DNA of 64,000 bases from Bacteroides faecis MAJ27 (GTDB lineage Bacteria > Bacteroidota > Bacteroidia > Bacteroidales > Bacteroidaceae), in NCBI RefSeq assembly GCF_900106755.1, contig NZ_FNNN01000026.1, positions 1 to 64,000 of the forward strand. Direction: 5' to 3'. A program made the translations under genes and the position numbers. Under the pieces are notes generated by a model. That model was not told the DNA's origin. It did no database searches and saw only the letters and a list, made by a program, of their open reading frames with translations. The first letter of the stretch is position 1. Every line of letters starts with the position of its first letter. Below are positions 17,812 to 26,636 of this stretch, one piece after another.

Positions 17812-17885
17812 GCTCTTGATGGCACCACCACGACGCGAATAATATGCAGAACTGCTAGGTTAATAGATGTATGTAATATATTCAT
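17808..17885 (-). CDS. ilv leader peptide (25 residues, branched-chain rich)
   Basis: A short frame with ATG at 17885 and TGA at 17808-17810 on the minus strand. It begins MNILHTSINLAV and continues with an Ile-Ile pair (15-16) and four consecutive valines (18-21). In total 4 Ile, 3 Leu and 5 Val make 12 of 25 residues, far above chance and like the enterobacterial ilvGMEDA leader in principle. It lies 27 bp after a full promoter, and its stop sits in the antiterminator arm. It is probably not a functional protein but a sensor of charged tRNAs. Confidence 0.85.
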   Translation of the reverse strand: MNILHTSINLAVLHIIRVVVVPSRA

Positions 17886-17911
17886 ATCTTCTTTTCTTTG
17901 TTTTCGTGCTG

Positions 17912-17942
17912 CAAAGGTAAGGGCTTTTTTATTATCTCCAAA
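17912..17942 (-). promoter_or_regulatory. -33/-7 promoter of the ilv operon
   Basis: On the minus strand TTTG (17942-17939) and TACCTTTG (17919-17912) are separated by exactly 19 bases, a perfect match to the Bacteroides primary sigma-factor consensus. Transcription would start near 17905, about 20 bases before the leader ATG. Confidence 0.8.
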
Positions 17943-18131
17943 CAAATCGAAGAAAAAAATCACTAAAAAGCGAATAATCGTAAGAAAAGAGCGGTAATAA
18001 ACCTAAATTTTATCACTTAAAGGTTGAATTTGCAACTATCAGTTAGTAGAGAAGGACTGTCCATTTCTTACAAAAGCGCTTAATAATCTGAAATTTACTC
18101 AGTATGCATCCGGTAGCAAGCAAATTATTCG

Positions 18132-18139
18132 TATCTTTG
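18132..18139 (+). promoter_or_regulatory. -7 promoter box (TATCTTTG) for slyD
   Basis: TATCTTTG matches TAnnTTTG and lies 47 bp before the slyD ATG. No clear TTTG -33 element is seen. The 18000-18130 stretch between this and the ilv promoter region holds no other feature that I recognise. Confidence 0.55.
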
Positions 18140-18186
18140 TCCACCCTAAATAAAGGGATTTATTAATTAGAAACTATAAATATCAG

Positions 18187-18762
18187 ATGGAAACAGTAGA
18201 AAACAAGTACATCACCGTTGCATATAAGCTATATACAGTGGAAGATGGTGAAAAAGAATTGTTCGAAGAAACAAATGCAGAACATCCTTTTCAGTTCATT
18301 TCAGGATTAGGCACAACGCTCGAAAGCTTCGAGAACCAGATAACAACTCTTTCTAAGGGTGATAAATTCGATTTTACCATTCCTGCAGATAAAGCGTACG
18401 GAGCATACGATGAGCAACATGTATTCGATCTTCCTAAACATATCTTCGAAATAGATGGCAAGTTCGATAGCGAACGCGTACAAGAAGGCAGCATTGTACC
18501 TTTAATGACCGGAGATGGCCAGCGTGTAAACGCCAGCGTAGTAGAAATCCAACAGGATGTAGTAATCGTTGACCTCAACCACCCGTTGGCAGGTGCCGAC
18601 CTGTTCTTTGAAGGTGAAGTCATTGAAAGCCGCCCTGCTACTAACGAAGAAATCCAGGAACTGGTGAAAATGATGAGTGGCGAAGGCTGTGGTTGCGGAT
18701 GCGACAGCTGTGGAAGCGACTGTGGCGATGACTGCGGTTGCGAAGGCGGACACTGCCATTGA
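18187..18762 (+). CDS. slyD: FKBP-type peptidyl-prolyl isomerase, SlyD-like
   Basis: A 191-residue cytoplasmic prolyl isomerase and chaperone. The FKBP domain is split by an insert-in-flap region, as in SlyD, within residues 1-150 (FISGLGTTLESFENQ; DKFDFTIPADKAYGAYDEQHVFDLPKHIF; VDLNHPLAGADLFFEGEV). The C-terminal tail after about residue 165 is almost wholly Gly, Cys, Asp and His (GEGCGCGCDSCGSDCGDDC and on), a nickel/zinc-binding tail like that of SlyD. The convergent cyuA gene is separated by a long hairpin. Confidence 0.92.
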   Translation: METVENKYITVAYKLYTVEDGEKELFEETNAEHPFQFISGLGTTLESFENQITTLSKGDKFDFTIPADKAYGAYDEQHVFDLPKHIFEIDGKFDSERVQEGSIVPLMTGDGQRVNASVVEIQQDVVIVDLNHPLAGADLFFEGEVIESRPATNEEIQELVKMMSGEGCGCGCDSCGSDCGDDCGCEGGHCH

Positions 18763-18763
18763 T

Positions 18764-18853
18764 AAAATGAAGAACTAAAAATGAAGAATGAAGAATTGCT
18801 ATGCAGTTATTGCGCAGCTAATTCTTCATTCTTCATTTTTAGTTCTTCATTTT
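18764..18853. terminator. 34-bp perfect inverted repeat, bidirectional terminator
   Basis: A 34-base arm (18764-18797) pairs perfectly with 18820-18853, with a 22-base loop. The arms consist of ATGAAGAA/TTCTTCAT units. It begins one base after the slyD stop and ends inside the cyuA stop codon, so it fills the convergent gap exactly. T-rich runs on both strands make bidirectional termination likely. Arms and loop (ATGCAG...GCGCAGC) match the element at 9683-9744, showing a dispersed family. Confidence 0.85.
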
Positions 18854-20139
18854 TAGCATCCTTTATGCGTCATAATATCAAGCACCATCTTATCCGTTTC
18901 ATTCATGGCCTGCGAACCTATTCGGGTCAAATTACGGATACTTTGATCCACATCCTCATCAATAATGCCCTCTACAGAAGTTACGCAACGATCCTCCATC
19001 GCCATCATAGCAGACAATACGGCTGTCGAAACTCCTGTTGTCACTTTTAGTGCGCAACTCGGTTTGGCACCATCACAAATCATTCCCGTCAAATTGGCAA
19101 TCATGTTTTGAACGGCAAAGGCAACTTGATTGTAATTTCCTCCCATCAGCCAAGTGATTCCACAACTAGATCCTGTAGCAGCTACTACGCAGCCACATAA
19201 GGCAGAAAGGCGCCCCAAACTCTGTTTGATATAGATGACTGTAAGATGACTCAACATTAAGGCACGGATCAGTTCTTCTTCGGTTTTACCATTTTCTTCG
19301 GCAAATACCACAACGGGAAGTGTAGCGGATATTCCCTGATTACCACTACCGGAGTTACTCATTACAGGAATCATTGCACCGGCCATCCGGGCGTCGCAAG
19401 CAGCTGAAGTATAAGATAGTATATGAGAAAACACACTATCTCCCATGACTTTATGTTCGTAAGTTCCCCGGAGCATCTTACCCAAAGAATGACCGTAGTT
19501 ACCTTTAAAAGCCTGTTCAGCAGCAGCTTTGTTCAAACGTGCTGTATCTAGGATAAAACGGATTTCATCCAAAGGGGAGGTCAGGGCAAAATCATAGACT
19601 TTACGTAAGTTTAGTTCCAGCTGAGCTTCTTCCTCTTCCTCATTGACGGTCTGCTGCTTGTCAAGCAACACTTTCTCATCCGTAGCAATATAAACAAAAG
19701 TAGTATGTCCGCCGGCAATCACTGCCGTTGCTTTCCGACTACCGGCTTTACAGATTACTTCGATATATAGTTTCTCTGCAATATCTTCTTTTAGAGAAAT
19801 ACAGATTCGTTTCTCTGCGATAAACTGTTTACCTTCTTCCACCGCCTCTGGTCTGCAGTCTCTCAGCACTTCCAACTGATATTCTGATTTGCCGATCAAC
19901 GCTCCTAAGGCAACAGCTATGGGAAGCCCGACCATATCCGTTCCCGGAATACCGACTCCCATCGCATTCTTCAGTATATTCGCACTCAATAATACTTCTA
20001 TTTTCTCCGGTTTCATATTGAGAGTTTCGGCAGCTTTAGCCACACAAAGTGCTACCGCAATGGGCTCCGTACATCCTATCGCCGGAATCACTTCTTTTCT
20101 GATCAAGTCTATTATTTGCTTTCTTTCCGATTCAATCAT
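18853..20139 (-). CDS. cyuA: L-cysteine desulfidase family protein (UPF0597/YhaM)
   Basis: A 428-residue protein of the UPF0597/serine dehydratase alpha-like family. E. coli CyuA (YhaM) breaks L-cysteine into pyruvate, ammonia and sulfide with an iron-sulfur cluster. The N-terminus (IPAIGCTEPIAVALCVAKAAE) and GSGNQGISATLPVVVFAEE in the centre are family hallmarks, and conserved cysteines in GCTEP, ALCGCV and DGAKPSC could hold the cluster. It is cytoplasmic. The activity is assigned by family; L-serine dehydration is an alternative. Confidence 0.85.
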   Translation of the reverse strand: MIESERKQIIDLIRKEVIPAIGCTEPIAVALCVAKAAETLNMKPEKIEVLLSANILKNAMGVGIPGTDMVGLPIAVALGALIGKSEYQLEVLRDCRPEAVEEGKQFIAEKRICISLKEDIAEKLYIEVICKAGSRKATAVIAGGHTTFVYIATDEKVLLDKQQTVNEEEEEAQLELNLRKVYDFALTSPLDEIRFILDTARLNKAAAEQAFKGNYGHSLGKMLRGTYEHKVMGDSVFSHILSYTSAACDARMAGAMIPVMSNSGSGNQGISATLPVVVFAEENGKTEEELIRALMLSHLTVIYIKQSLGRLSALCGCVVAATGSSCGITWLMGGNYNQVAFAVQNMIANLTGMICDGAKPSCALKVTTGVSTAVLSAMMAMEDRCVTSVEGIIDEDVDQSIRNLTRIGSQAMNETDKMVLDIMTHKGC

Positions 20140-20272
20140 AACCTATAAGGCTTTAGTTTCCACAAAAGTAGAAAATTCTTTTTTATCAAACATCCATTAG
20201 TGAACAAATAAAATTGCATATTGTTATAAAATCCCCCAAGAACCGAACTTTAACAGTTAGAATAATAGAAAA

Positions 20273-21358
20273 ATGAAAGCAAAACACGTTATTGTTTATT
20301 TACTGCTAGCCATTTTCTCTTCTTCTTGCATCCGCGAAGAAGCTCCCAATGCAGAGGCAGATATATTGAGCTGCAGATTGCCGGAAGCAGTCATGACAAC
20401 AAGCCCGATCATCACTAATAACTCCATTAACATATTCGTAGCACCGGGAACAGACATTTCATCCCTTGCACCGGAATTTACGTTAACTCCGGGAGCTACC
20501 ATCGATCCTCCCAGTGGAAGTACAAGAGATTTTCATTCGCCCCAGCCATATACTGTTACGGCTGCTGACGGCTTTTGGAAGAAGAAGTACACTGTGGCCG
20601 TCATTGATACAGAGCTTGCTACCATTTATAATTTTGAAGATACGCTCGGCGGGCAGAAATATTATATTTTTGTAGAACGGGAAGGAGAAAGAGTAGTGAT
20701 GGAATGGGCAAGCGGGAGCGCCGGCTATGCGATGACCGGAGTTCCTAAAACAGCCGACGACTATCCAACCTTCCAAATTGCCAATGGAAAAAGTGGAAAA
20801 TGCCTGTCCTTAGTAACTCGCAGCACCGGATTCTTTGGTAGCATAATGGGAATGCCTATCGCTGCCGGAAATTTGTTCATCGGTTCCTTCGATGTAGGAA
20901 ATGCCATGAGTAACCCACTGAAAGCGACTAAATTCGGGCTTCCTTTCCGGCATGTTCCTACTTATCTGGCCGGTTATTATAAATACAAAGCCGGAGATCA
21001 GTTCACAGAAGGAGGAAAACCTGTCAGTGGCAAACGTGACATATGCGATATATACGCCATCATGTACGAGACCAGTGAATCTGTACCGACCCTCGACGGA
21101 ACAAATGCCTTCACCAGCCCTAACTTGATTTCAATGGCACGCATTGATGACGCTAAAGAGACAGATGAATGGACCTACTTTAAACTTCCTTTTAATATGC
21201 TAACCGGAAAATACATTGATAAAGAAAAGCTGCTGGAAGGAAAATATAATGTAGCTATCGTATTCACATCCAGTCTGGAAGGCGATCATTTTAATGGAGC
21301 TATCGGAAGTACGCTGTTGATCGATGAGGTCGAACTCATCTATCGCTCAGAAAACTGA
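20273..21358 (+). CDS. PCMD-domain lipoprotein
   Basis: A 361-residue lipoprotein with lipobox cysteine C19 (FSSSC), followed by IREE. Residues about 30-110 form an immunoglobulin-like domain (VAPGTDISSLAPEFTLTPGATIDPPSG) common in Bacteroides surface lipoproteins. The remainder matches the PCMD (putative carbohydrate metabolism) domain, with a jelly-roll character and likely glycan contact. The next gene, a beta-barrel protein, starts 64 bp downstream on the same strand, so a surface/outer-membrane pair is likely. The ligand is unknown. Confidence 0.82.
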   Translation: MKAKHVIVYLLLAIFSSSCIREEAPNAEADILSCRLPEAVMTTSPIITNNSINIFVAPGTDISSLAPEFTLTPGATIDPPSGSTRDFHSPQPYTVTAADGFWKKKYTVAVIDTELATIYNFEDTLGGQKYYIFVEREGERVVMEWASGSAGYAMTGVPKTADDYPTFQIANGKSGKCLSLVTRSTGFFGSIMGMPIAAGNLFIGSFDVGNAMSNPLKATKFGLPFRHVPTYLAGYYKYKAGDQFTEGGKPVSGKRDICDIYAIMYETSESVPTLDGTNAFTSPNLISMARIDDAKETDEWTYFKLPFNMLTGKYIDKEKLLEGKYNVAIVFTSSLEGDHFNGAIGSTLLIDEVELIYRSEN

Positions 21359-21422
21359 TTTCATTCTATCCATTCTCTCATATTAGAAGAGGAGACAGAG
21401 TGACTATCTACATAATGAAATA

Positions 21423-22232
21423 ATGAATAATTTGATAATAATAAAGATGAAAGTCCATTCCTACATATTCAGTTTACTTGCCTGCATAAGCATAGCCCTT
21501 CCCGGCTATTCGCAGGTTGACAGAAATGAAACGCTTATCCGCTCCGCTCTTCATGGGCTGGAGTATGAAATCAAAGCAGGGTTCAGCATTGGCGGCACGG
21601 CTCCGCTCCCCCTACCTGTGGAAATCCGTTCGGTTGACGGCTATAACCCGACGCTGGCTATCAGCATTGGAGGAGAAGTGACCAAGTGGTTTGCCGTTCA
21701 AAACAAACTGGGAGTAATTGTCGGATTACGGTTGGAAAATAAAGCCATGACAACAGAAGCCACCGTAAAAAACTATAATATGGAAATTCTGGGACAAGGA
21801 GGAGAAAGAATCAGCGGTGTCTGGACAGGAGGAGTAAAAACCAAAGTCCACACTTCCGGACTGACAATTCCTCTAATGGCTACTTACAAGTTGAGCAACC
21901 GTTGGAATATTAAAGCCGGACCTTATTTTTCGTATCTGCTTTCAAGAGAGTTTTCGGGACACGTATATGAAGGATATTTGCGTGAAGGTGACCCGGTAGG
22001 CCCCAAAGTAGAATTTACGGATGGTAAAATCGCAACTTATGACTTCTCGGACGACCTGAGACATTTTCAGTGGGGAATGCAAGTAGGAGTCGGATGGAGA
22101 GCATTTAAACATCTGAATATATATGCAGACCTCACATGGGGATTGAATGATATCTTCAAGAATGATTTCCAGACAATAACCTTTGCCATGTATCCGATCT
22201 ATTTAAATATCGGCTTCGGATATGCTTTCTAA
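21423..22232 (+). CDS. outer-membrane beta-barrel protein
   Basis: A protein of up to 269 residues. The frame opens at 21423, but the ATG at 21447 gives the more normal signal peptide (MKVHSYIFSLLACISIALPGYS). The mature part alternates hydrophobic and polar residues in amphipathic strands, with paired glycines and aromatics, and ends YLNIGFGYAF, a terminal phenylalanine as in barrels inserted by the BAM machinery. It resembles the PorT/opacity-like group. It is probably cotranscribed with the upstream PCMD lipoprotein. Confidence 0.8.
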   Translation: MNNLIIIKMKVHSYIFSLLACISIALPGYSQVDRNETLIRSALHGLEYEIKAGFSIGGTAPLPLPVEIRSVDGYNPTLAISIGGEVTKWFAVQNKLGVIVGLRLENKAMTTEATVKNYNMEILGQGGERISGVWTGGVKTKVHTSGLTIPLMATYKLSNRWNIKAGPYFSYLLSREFSGHVYEGYLREGDPVGPKVEFTDGKIATYDFSDDLRHFQWGMQVGVGWRAFKHLNIYADLTWGLNDIFKNDFQTITFAMYPIYLNIGFGYAF

Positions 22233-22253
22233 ATAATAAAAAAGCCAGGCACG

Positions 22254-22318
22254 GAATTACGCGGATTAACACGTTTTTTAGTTACTCAATTCTTAAAACT
22301 GTGAAATCCGCGTAATTC
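22254..22318. terminator. inverted repeat between convergent genes
   Basis: GAATTACGCGGATT (22254-22267) pairs perfectly with AATCCGCGTAATTC (22305-22318), leaving a 37-base loop. It sits between the barrel gene and the convergent calycin-like lipoprotein gene. The loop contains a run of six T. It may be a bidirectional terminator or a dispersed repeat. Confidence 0.6.
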
Positions 22319-22350
22319 ATACCTACAATCTTATTTGAACCCCTGCCGGA

Positions 22351-22914
22351 TCAGTCCTTACCGGATTCTTCTACCTGCTTCACACCGAAGAAAGTAACTT
22401 TCACGGTTTGCTGTAACGCAGGCACTTTTACCTGAATATTCATCGAAGCATCTCCATTTTGAACCGTCCCTTCTATCGTAGTAGCGCAGGTCCCCAAACT
22501 AGCAGCATCTCCCTGAAAAATCAAGTCCTGCTGTCCTGTAAACGTTGAAACGTCAGTTGCCTTTTTCACCGTACACTTATCTATTACGATATCACCGAAC
22601 TTCAAGATGTTTCCGTTTATAAACAGTTCAAAATCCTTCAGTTCCATCTTCACTTCCGTATTGCTGACCTGCGAGAAAGTGATGAATTTGGGAAGTCCGT
22701 CAGCAATCACTATTTCCTGGCCAGAGCCATCCGGTATCATTGAAATATCAAGATTACCCCAATATGTCCCTACCACATCGGGAGCAGTTATTACCGCCTC
22801 TTCTTCCGGAGGAGTCGTTTCATCATTGACCGTATTATCATCATCGCTGCTACAAGCCGCCAAAAGAGAGACAGAGCATACCAATGCCCACAAATACAAT
22901 AGATTCTTTTTCAT
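22351..22914 (-). CDS. calycin-like domain lipoprotein, probably surface exposed
   Basis: A 187-residue lipoprotein with C21 followed by SSDDD, the acidic surface-export signature of Bacteroidota lipoproteins. After a Glu/Thr-rich linker, residues about 45-185 form a beta-rich domain (VVGTYWGNLDISM...FITFSQVSNTEVKMELKDF) resembling calycin-like lipoproteins of Bacteroides. These are thought to bind small hydrophobic or glycan ligands; none is known here. It stands alone, divergent from aroC. Confidence 0.75.
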   Translation of the reverse strand: MKKNLLYLWALVCSVSLLAACSSDDDNTVNDETTPPEEEAVITAPDVVGTYWGNLDISMIPDGSGQEIVIADGLPKFITFSQVSNTEVKMELKDFELFINGNILKFGDIVIDKCTVKKATDVSTFTGQQDLIFQGDAASLGTCATTIEGTVQNGDASMNIQVKVPALQQTVKVTFFGVKQVEESGKD

Positions 22915-23072
22915 AAATTTCCGGTTTAGTTAGTAAATAATCGTCATTTATAAACTAAAAAGAGGAAAAAAGGTTCAATTTGCTTCCTTTTCCGAAGATA
23001 TTTTGAATTCACAACCTTCTTATCGAAAACTTTGTTATATTTGCATAGAGTAATTTTAAAAAAGCCACAACT

Positions 23073-24149
23073 ATGTTTAATTCATTTGGCAACATCTTTC
23101 GACTCACCAGCTTTGGCGAGTCTCATGGAAAAGGAGTTGGGGGAGTAATTGACGGATTTCCTTCCGGAATAACGATTGACGAAGAATTTGTACAACAAGA
23201 ACTAAATCGACGCCGCCCGGGACAATCCATCCTCACCACAGCACGCAAAGAAGCGGATAAAGTGGAGTTTCTTTCAGGCATCTTCGAAGGTAAATCAACC
23301 GGATGCCCTATCGGATTTATCGTATGGAATGAGAATCAGCATTCCAATGACTACAATAACCTGAAAGAGGTATATCGCCCTTCACACGCGGATTATACCT
23401 ATAAAGTAAAGTATGGTATCCGTGACCATCGCGGTGGCGGACGTTCATCCGCCCGTGAAACGATCTCACGCGTAGTAGCCGGTGCATTGGCTAAATTAGC
23501 CCTTCGCCAGTTAGGAATCAGCATCACAGCCTACACATCGCAAGTAGGTGCCATCAAATTGGAAGGCACTTATTCCGATTATGATCTCGACTTGATAGAA
23601 ACAAACGACGTACGCTGTCCGGACCCTGAAAAGGCGAAAGAAATGGCAGACCTTATATACAAGGTAAAAGGCGAAGGCGACACTATCGGAGGTACGCTGA
23701 CTTGTGTCATCAAAGGATGCCCTATCGGACTGGGTCAACCTGTATTCGGCAAGCTTCACGCAGCTCTGGGCAATGCCATGTTAAGTATCAATGCCGCCAA
23801 AGCCTTCGAATATGGAGAAGGATTCAAGGGATTGAAGATGAAAGGTTCCGAACAGAACGACGTTTTCTACAATAATAACGGACGAATAGAAACGCATACC
23901 AACCACTCCGGAGGTATTCAGGGGGGAATCAGTAACGGACAGGATATTTACTTCCGTGTGGTATTCAAACCGATAGCTACCTTATTGATGGAACAGGAAA
24001 CGGTGAATATTGACGGTGTAGATACCACGCTGAAAGCCCGCGGACGTCATGACGCCTGTGTACTGCCACGTGCCGTGCCTATCGTAGAAGCAATGGCTGC
24101 CATGACCATACTTGATTATTATCTGTTGGATAAAACAACGCAGCTTTAA
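23073..24149 (+). CDS. aroC: chorismate synthase
   Basis: A 358-residue FMN-dependent enzyme. It converts 5-enolpyruvylshikimate-3-phosphate to chorismate, the last common step of aromatic synthesis. All three signatures are visible: LTSFGESHGKGVGGVIDG near the start, RPSHADYTYKVKYG and RGGGRSSARETISRV in the middle, and RHDACVLPRAVPIVEAM near the C-terminus. The length is normal. A TATATTTG promoter box is at 23036-23043. The M20 peptidase gene follows 11 bp later, so the two are probably cotranscribed. Confidence 0.96.
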   Translation: MFNSFGNIFRLTSFGESHGKGVGGVIDGFPSGITIDEEFVQQELNRRRPGQSILTTARKEADKVEFLSGIFEGKSTGCPIGFIVWNENQHSNDYNNLKEVYRPSHADYTYKVKYGIRDHRGGGRSSARETISRVVAGALAKLALRQLGISITAYTSQVGAIKLEGTYSDYDLDLIETNDVRCPDPEKAKEMADLIYKVKGEGDTIGGTLTCVIKGCPIGLGQPVFGKLHAALGNAMLSINAAKAFEYGEGFKGLKMKGSEQNDVFYNNNGRIETHTNHSGGIQGGISNGQDIYFRVVFKPIATLLMEQETVNIDGVDTTLKARGRHDACVLPRAVPIVEAMAAMTILDYYLLDKTTQL

Positions 24150-24160
24150 ATCTCATTCTT

Positions 24161-25525
24161 ATGAACGAAATTCAAAAATACATCGCAGCGAACGAACCGA
24201 AAATAATGGAGGACTTGTTCAGCCTCATCCGTATCCCCAGTATCAGTGCCTTGCCGGAACATCACGATGATATGCTTGCATGTGCACAACGCTGGGCACA
24301 ACTATTGCTCGAAGCCGGAGCAGACGAAGCATTGGTAATGCCTTCCAAAGGTAATCCGATTGTTTTCGCGCAAAAGATCGTGGCCCCCAATGCCAAAACG
24401 GTATTAGTCTACGCCCATTACGACGTAATGCCTGCCGAGCCGTTGGAATTATGGAAAAGCCAGCCATTCGAGCCCGAAATACGGGACGGGTACATTTGGG
24501 CGCGCGGCGCGGACGATGACAAGGGACAATCCTTTATTCAGGTCAAAGCCTTTGAATATCTCGCCAAGAACGAACTTCTAAGAAACAACGTCAAGTTTAT
24601 CTTCGAAGGAGAAGAAGAAATCGGTTCGCCCAGTCTGGAAGCTTTCTGTGAAGAGCATAAAGAGCTATTGAAAGCAGACGTCATTCTGGTTTCGGATACC
24701 AGTATGCTGGGTGCCGAACTTCCGTCACTAACCACTGGCCTGCGTGGTCTGGCTTACTGGGAAATAGAAGTAACCGGTCCGAACCGTGACTTACATTCGG
24801 GACACTTCGGAGGAGCAGTAGCCAATCCGATCAATGTGCTTTGCGAAATAATCAGTAAAGTGACAGATAAAGACGGAAGAATAACCGTTCCCGGATTCTA
24901 CGATGACGTAGAAGAGGTACCGCAAGCAGAAAGAGAGATGATCGCTCATATTCCTTTCGATGAAAAGAAATACAAAGAAGCGATCGGAGTAAAAGAACTC
25001 TTTGGAGAAAAGGGATACAGCACACTGGAACGCAACAGTTGCCGCCCGTCTTTCGATGTATGCGGCATTTGGGGAGGATATACAGGTGAAGGTTCCAAAA
25101 CAGTCCTTCCTTCAAAAGCATATGCGAAAGTTTCCTGCCGACTGGTTGCACATCAGGATCATCACAAGATTTCGCAGATATTTGCAGATTACATCGCGCA
25201 TATTGCTCCTGATACCGTACAGGTAAAAGTAACTCCGATGCACGGAGGACAGGGGTATGTTTGCCCAATCTCCCTCCCAGCTTATCAAGCTGCGGAAAAA
25301 GGTTTCGAAATAGCTTTCGGTAAAAAGCCACTGGCAGTGCGCCGTGGTGGAAGCATTCCTATCATCTCAACATTTGAACAAGTATTGGGTACTAAAACGG
25401 TACTGATGGGATTCGGGCTTGAATCAGATGCGATCCATTCACCGAATGAGAACTTCTCGCTGGACATTTTCCGAAAAGGAATTGAGGCAGTGGTTGAGTT
25501 CCATCAAGAATATGCGAAAAAATAA
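24161..25525 (+). CDS. M20 family dipeptidase
   Basis: A 454-residue metallopeptidase. Motifs of the two-zinc site are visible: VLVYAHYDVMPAE (first histidine and catalytic aspartate), ARGADDDKGQ (bridging aspartate), EGEEEIGSPS (catalytic base and zinc glutamates), SDTSMLG and the C-terminal FGLESDAIHSPNE (histidine ligand). The dimerisation lid contains TGPNRDLHSGHFGGAV. No signal peptide is seen, so it works on cytoplasmic dipeptides. A strong terminator follows. Confidence 0.9.
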   Translation: MNEIQKYIAANEPKIMEDLFSLIRIPSISALPEHHDDMLACAQRWAQLLLEAGADEALVMPSKGNPIVFAQKIVAPNAKTVLVYAHYDVMPAEPLELWKSQPFEPEIRDGYIWARGADDDKGQSFIQVKAFEYLAKNELLRNNVKFIFEGEEEIGSPSLEAFCEEHKELLKADVILVSDTSMLGAELPSLTTGLRGLAYWEIEVTGPNRDLHSGHFGGAVANPINVLCEIISKVTDKDGRITVPGFYDDVEEVPQAEREMIAHIPFDEKKYKEAIGVKELFGEKGYSTLERNSCRPSFDVCGIWGGYTGEGSKTVLPSKAYAKVSCRLVAHQDHHKISQIFADYIAHIAPDTVQVKVTPMHGGQGYVCPISLPAYQAAEKGFEIAFGKKPLAVRRGGSIPIISTFEQVLGTKTVLMGFGLESDAIHSPNENFSLDIFRKGIEAVVEFHQEYAKK

Positions 25526-25550
25526 ATAAGCCGCAAAGGTGTAAAATAAA

Positions 25551-25599
25551 AGAACGGTAGACAGGTTGATGATCTCATCACTTCTCTACCGTTCTTTTT
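25551..25599 (+). terminator. rho-independent terminator after aroC-dipeptidase
   Basis: AGAACGGTAGA (25551-25561) pairs perfectly with TCTACCGTTCT (25585-25595), followed by TTTT. It begins 25 bp after the dipeptidase stop. Confidence 0.8.
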
Positions 25600-25753
25600 A
25601 TTCAGAAAAAGGTATTTATTCAGAAAAAATCCAAGTTACTTCTATTTGAGTTAAAAAAGCCTGCGAATGGAATAAAATAAGACGTATTATTTGCTTTTCA
25701 AAATGCCTTTCGTTATTTTTGTATATAAGATTCATTAAAGTAAAGGAGGGCAA

Positions 25754-26620
25754 ATGCGTATGAAACAAAAAGTTAGCATATCATCGCTTCCAATTCATTG
25801 GGGAATCCTCATTCTGCTGATTTTTATTCCGCAGCTACTCTCCGCACAAGAAAATAATGACAGTATACGCATAGCCCGTGACAGTGTATCAATGGAGCCA
25901 GAAAGCGTGTTACAACGTTCTACACTTGAAATTTTTCCAGAAAAGAGCACTACATATTCTTTATATCCAGCCAGACAGTCAGAACATATGCCCCGTTTTT
26001 CACTGAAAAGAGACATTAGCCTGCCTTATCAGACTAATCCTTCCCTTCTTTTCAGAGGTGATTACCGCACAGACGGGATATTGCATCAATTCGCCCACGG
26101 GGCAGTGTTCGGCTCCGGGAGTCAGACAAGCATGGCAGGTATCGGGCGTTTCAATAATGCTTCGCTAGGTTATCAGCACATTTTCAATGAACAATTTGAG
26201 TTGCAGGTCCGTGCTAATGCGATGAAGATCAATATGTCCCACATCACCGGACAGGCTTTCAGTACTTCGGGCGCCTTTCTTTATCATCCTTCCGATCGTG
26301 TCACTTTCAAAGTGTTCGGTTCATACGACATCGGAAACTCTTATGGCATGAGTACCCATAGCTACGGCGCTACCATGTCCGTTGATATGTCCGACCGTTT
26401 TGGAATGGAAATGGGAGTACAGCGATATTACGATGCAATGAGCGGACGTTGGGAAACGGTTCCTGTCATGATCCCCTACTATCATTTCAACAAGTTCACA
26501 TTGGGTCTGGATGTAGGCGGCATACTATACGAGATTCTCCGTGATGTCGTCTTTGATAAAAACAGAGGTATAGGCGGTCCGACGATCGGACCACCCCGCA
26601 TGCATATACCTATACGGTAA
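25754..26620 (+). CDS. probable outer-membrane protein, Bacteroides-type hypothetical
   Basis: A 288-residue exported protein. A signal peptide of about 32 residues ends LLSAQ. Residues 33-80 look disordered, and the rest shows repeated beta-strand patterns with alternating small and aromatic residues (GSQTSMAGIGRFNNASLGYQHIF; FMVKFGSYDIG-like strands). A Pro/Gly-rich tail (GGPTIGPPRMHIPI) ends the protein. I do not recognise a named family. A promoter-like TATTTTTG is at 25724-25731. The convergent DUF5694 gene ends 16 bp away. Confidence 0.7.
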   Translation: MRMKQKVSISSLPIHWGILILLIFIPQLLSAQENNDSIRIARDSVSMEPESVLQRSTLEIFPEKSTTYSLYPARQSEHMPRFSLKRDISLPYQTNPSLLFRGDYRTDGILHQFAHGAVFGSGSQTSMAGIGRFNNASLGYQHIFNEQFELQVRANAMKINMSHITGQAFSTSGAFLYHPSDRVTFKVFGSYDIGNSYGMSTHSYGATMSVDMSDRFGMEMGVQRYYDAMSGRWETVPVMIPYYHFNKFTLGLDVGGILYEILRDVVFDKNRGIGGPTIGPPRMHIPIR

Positions 26621-26636
26621 AATCGCTATCGCCAAC

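Noticed and set aside
17779..17997. 72-codon plus-strand frame over the ilv leader
   Set aside because: It is the complement of the leader peptide and promoter, which have a coherent regulatory reading on the minus strand.
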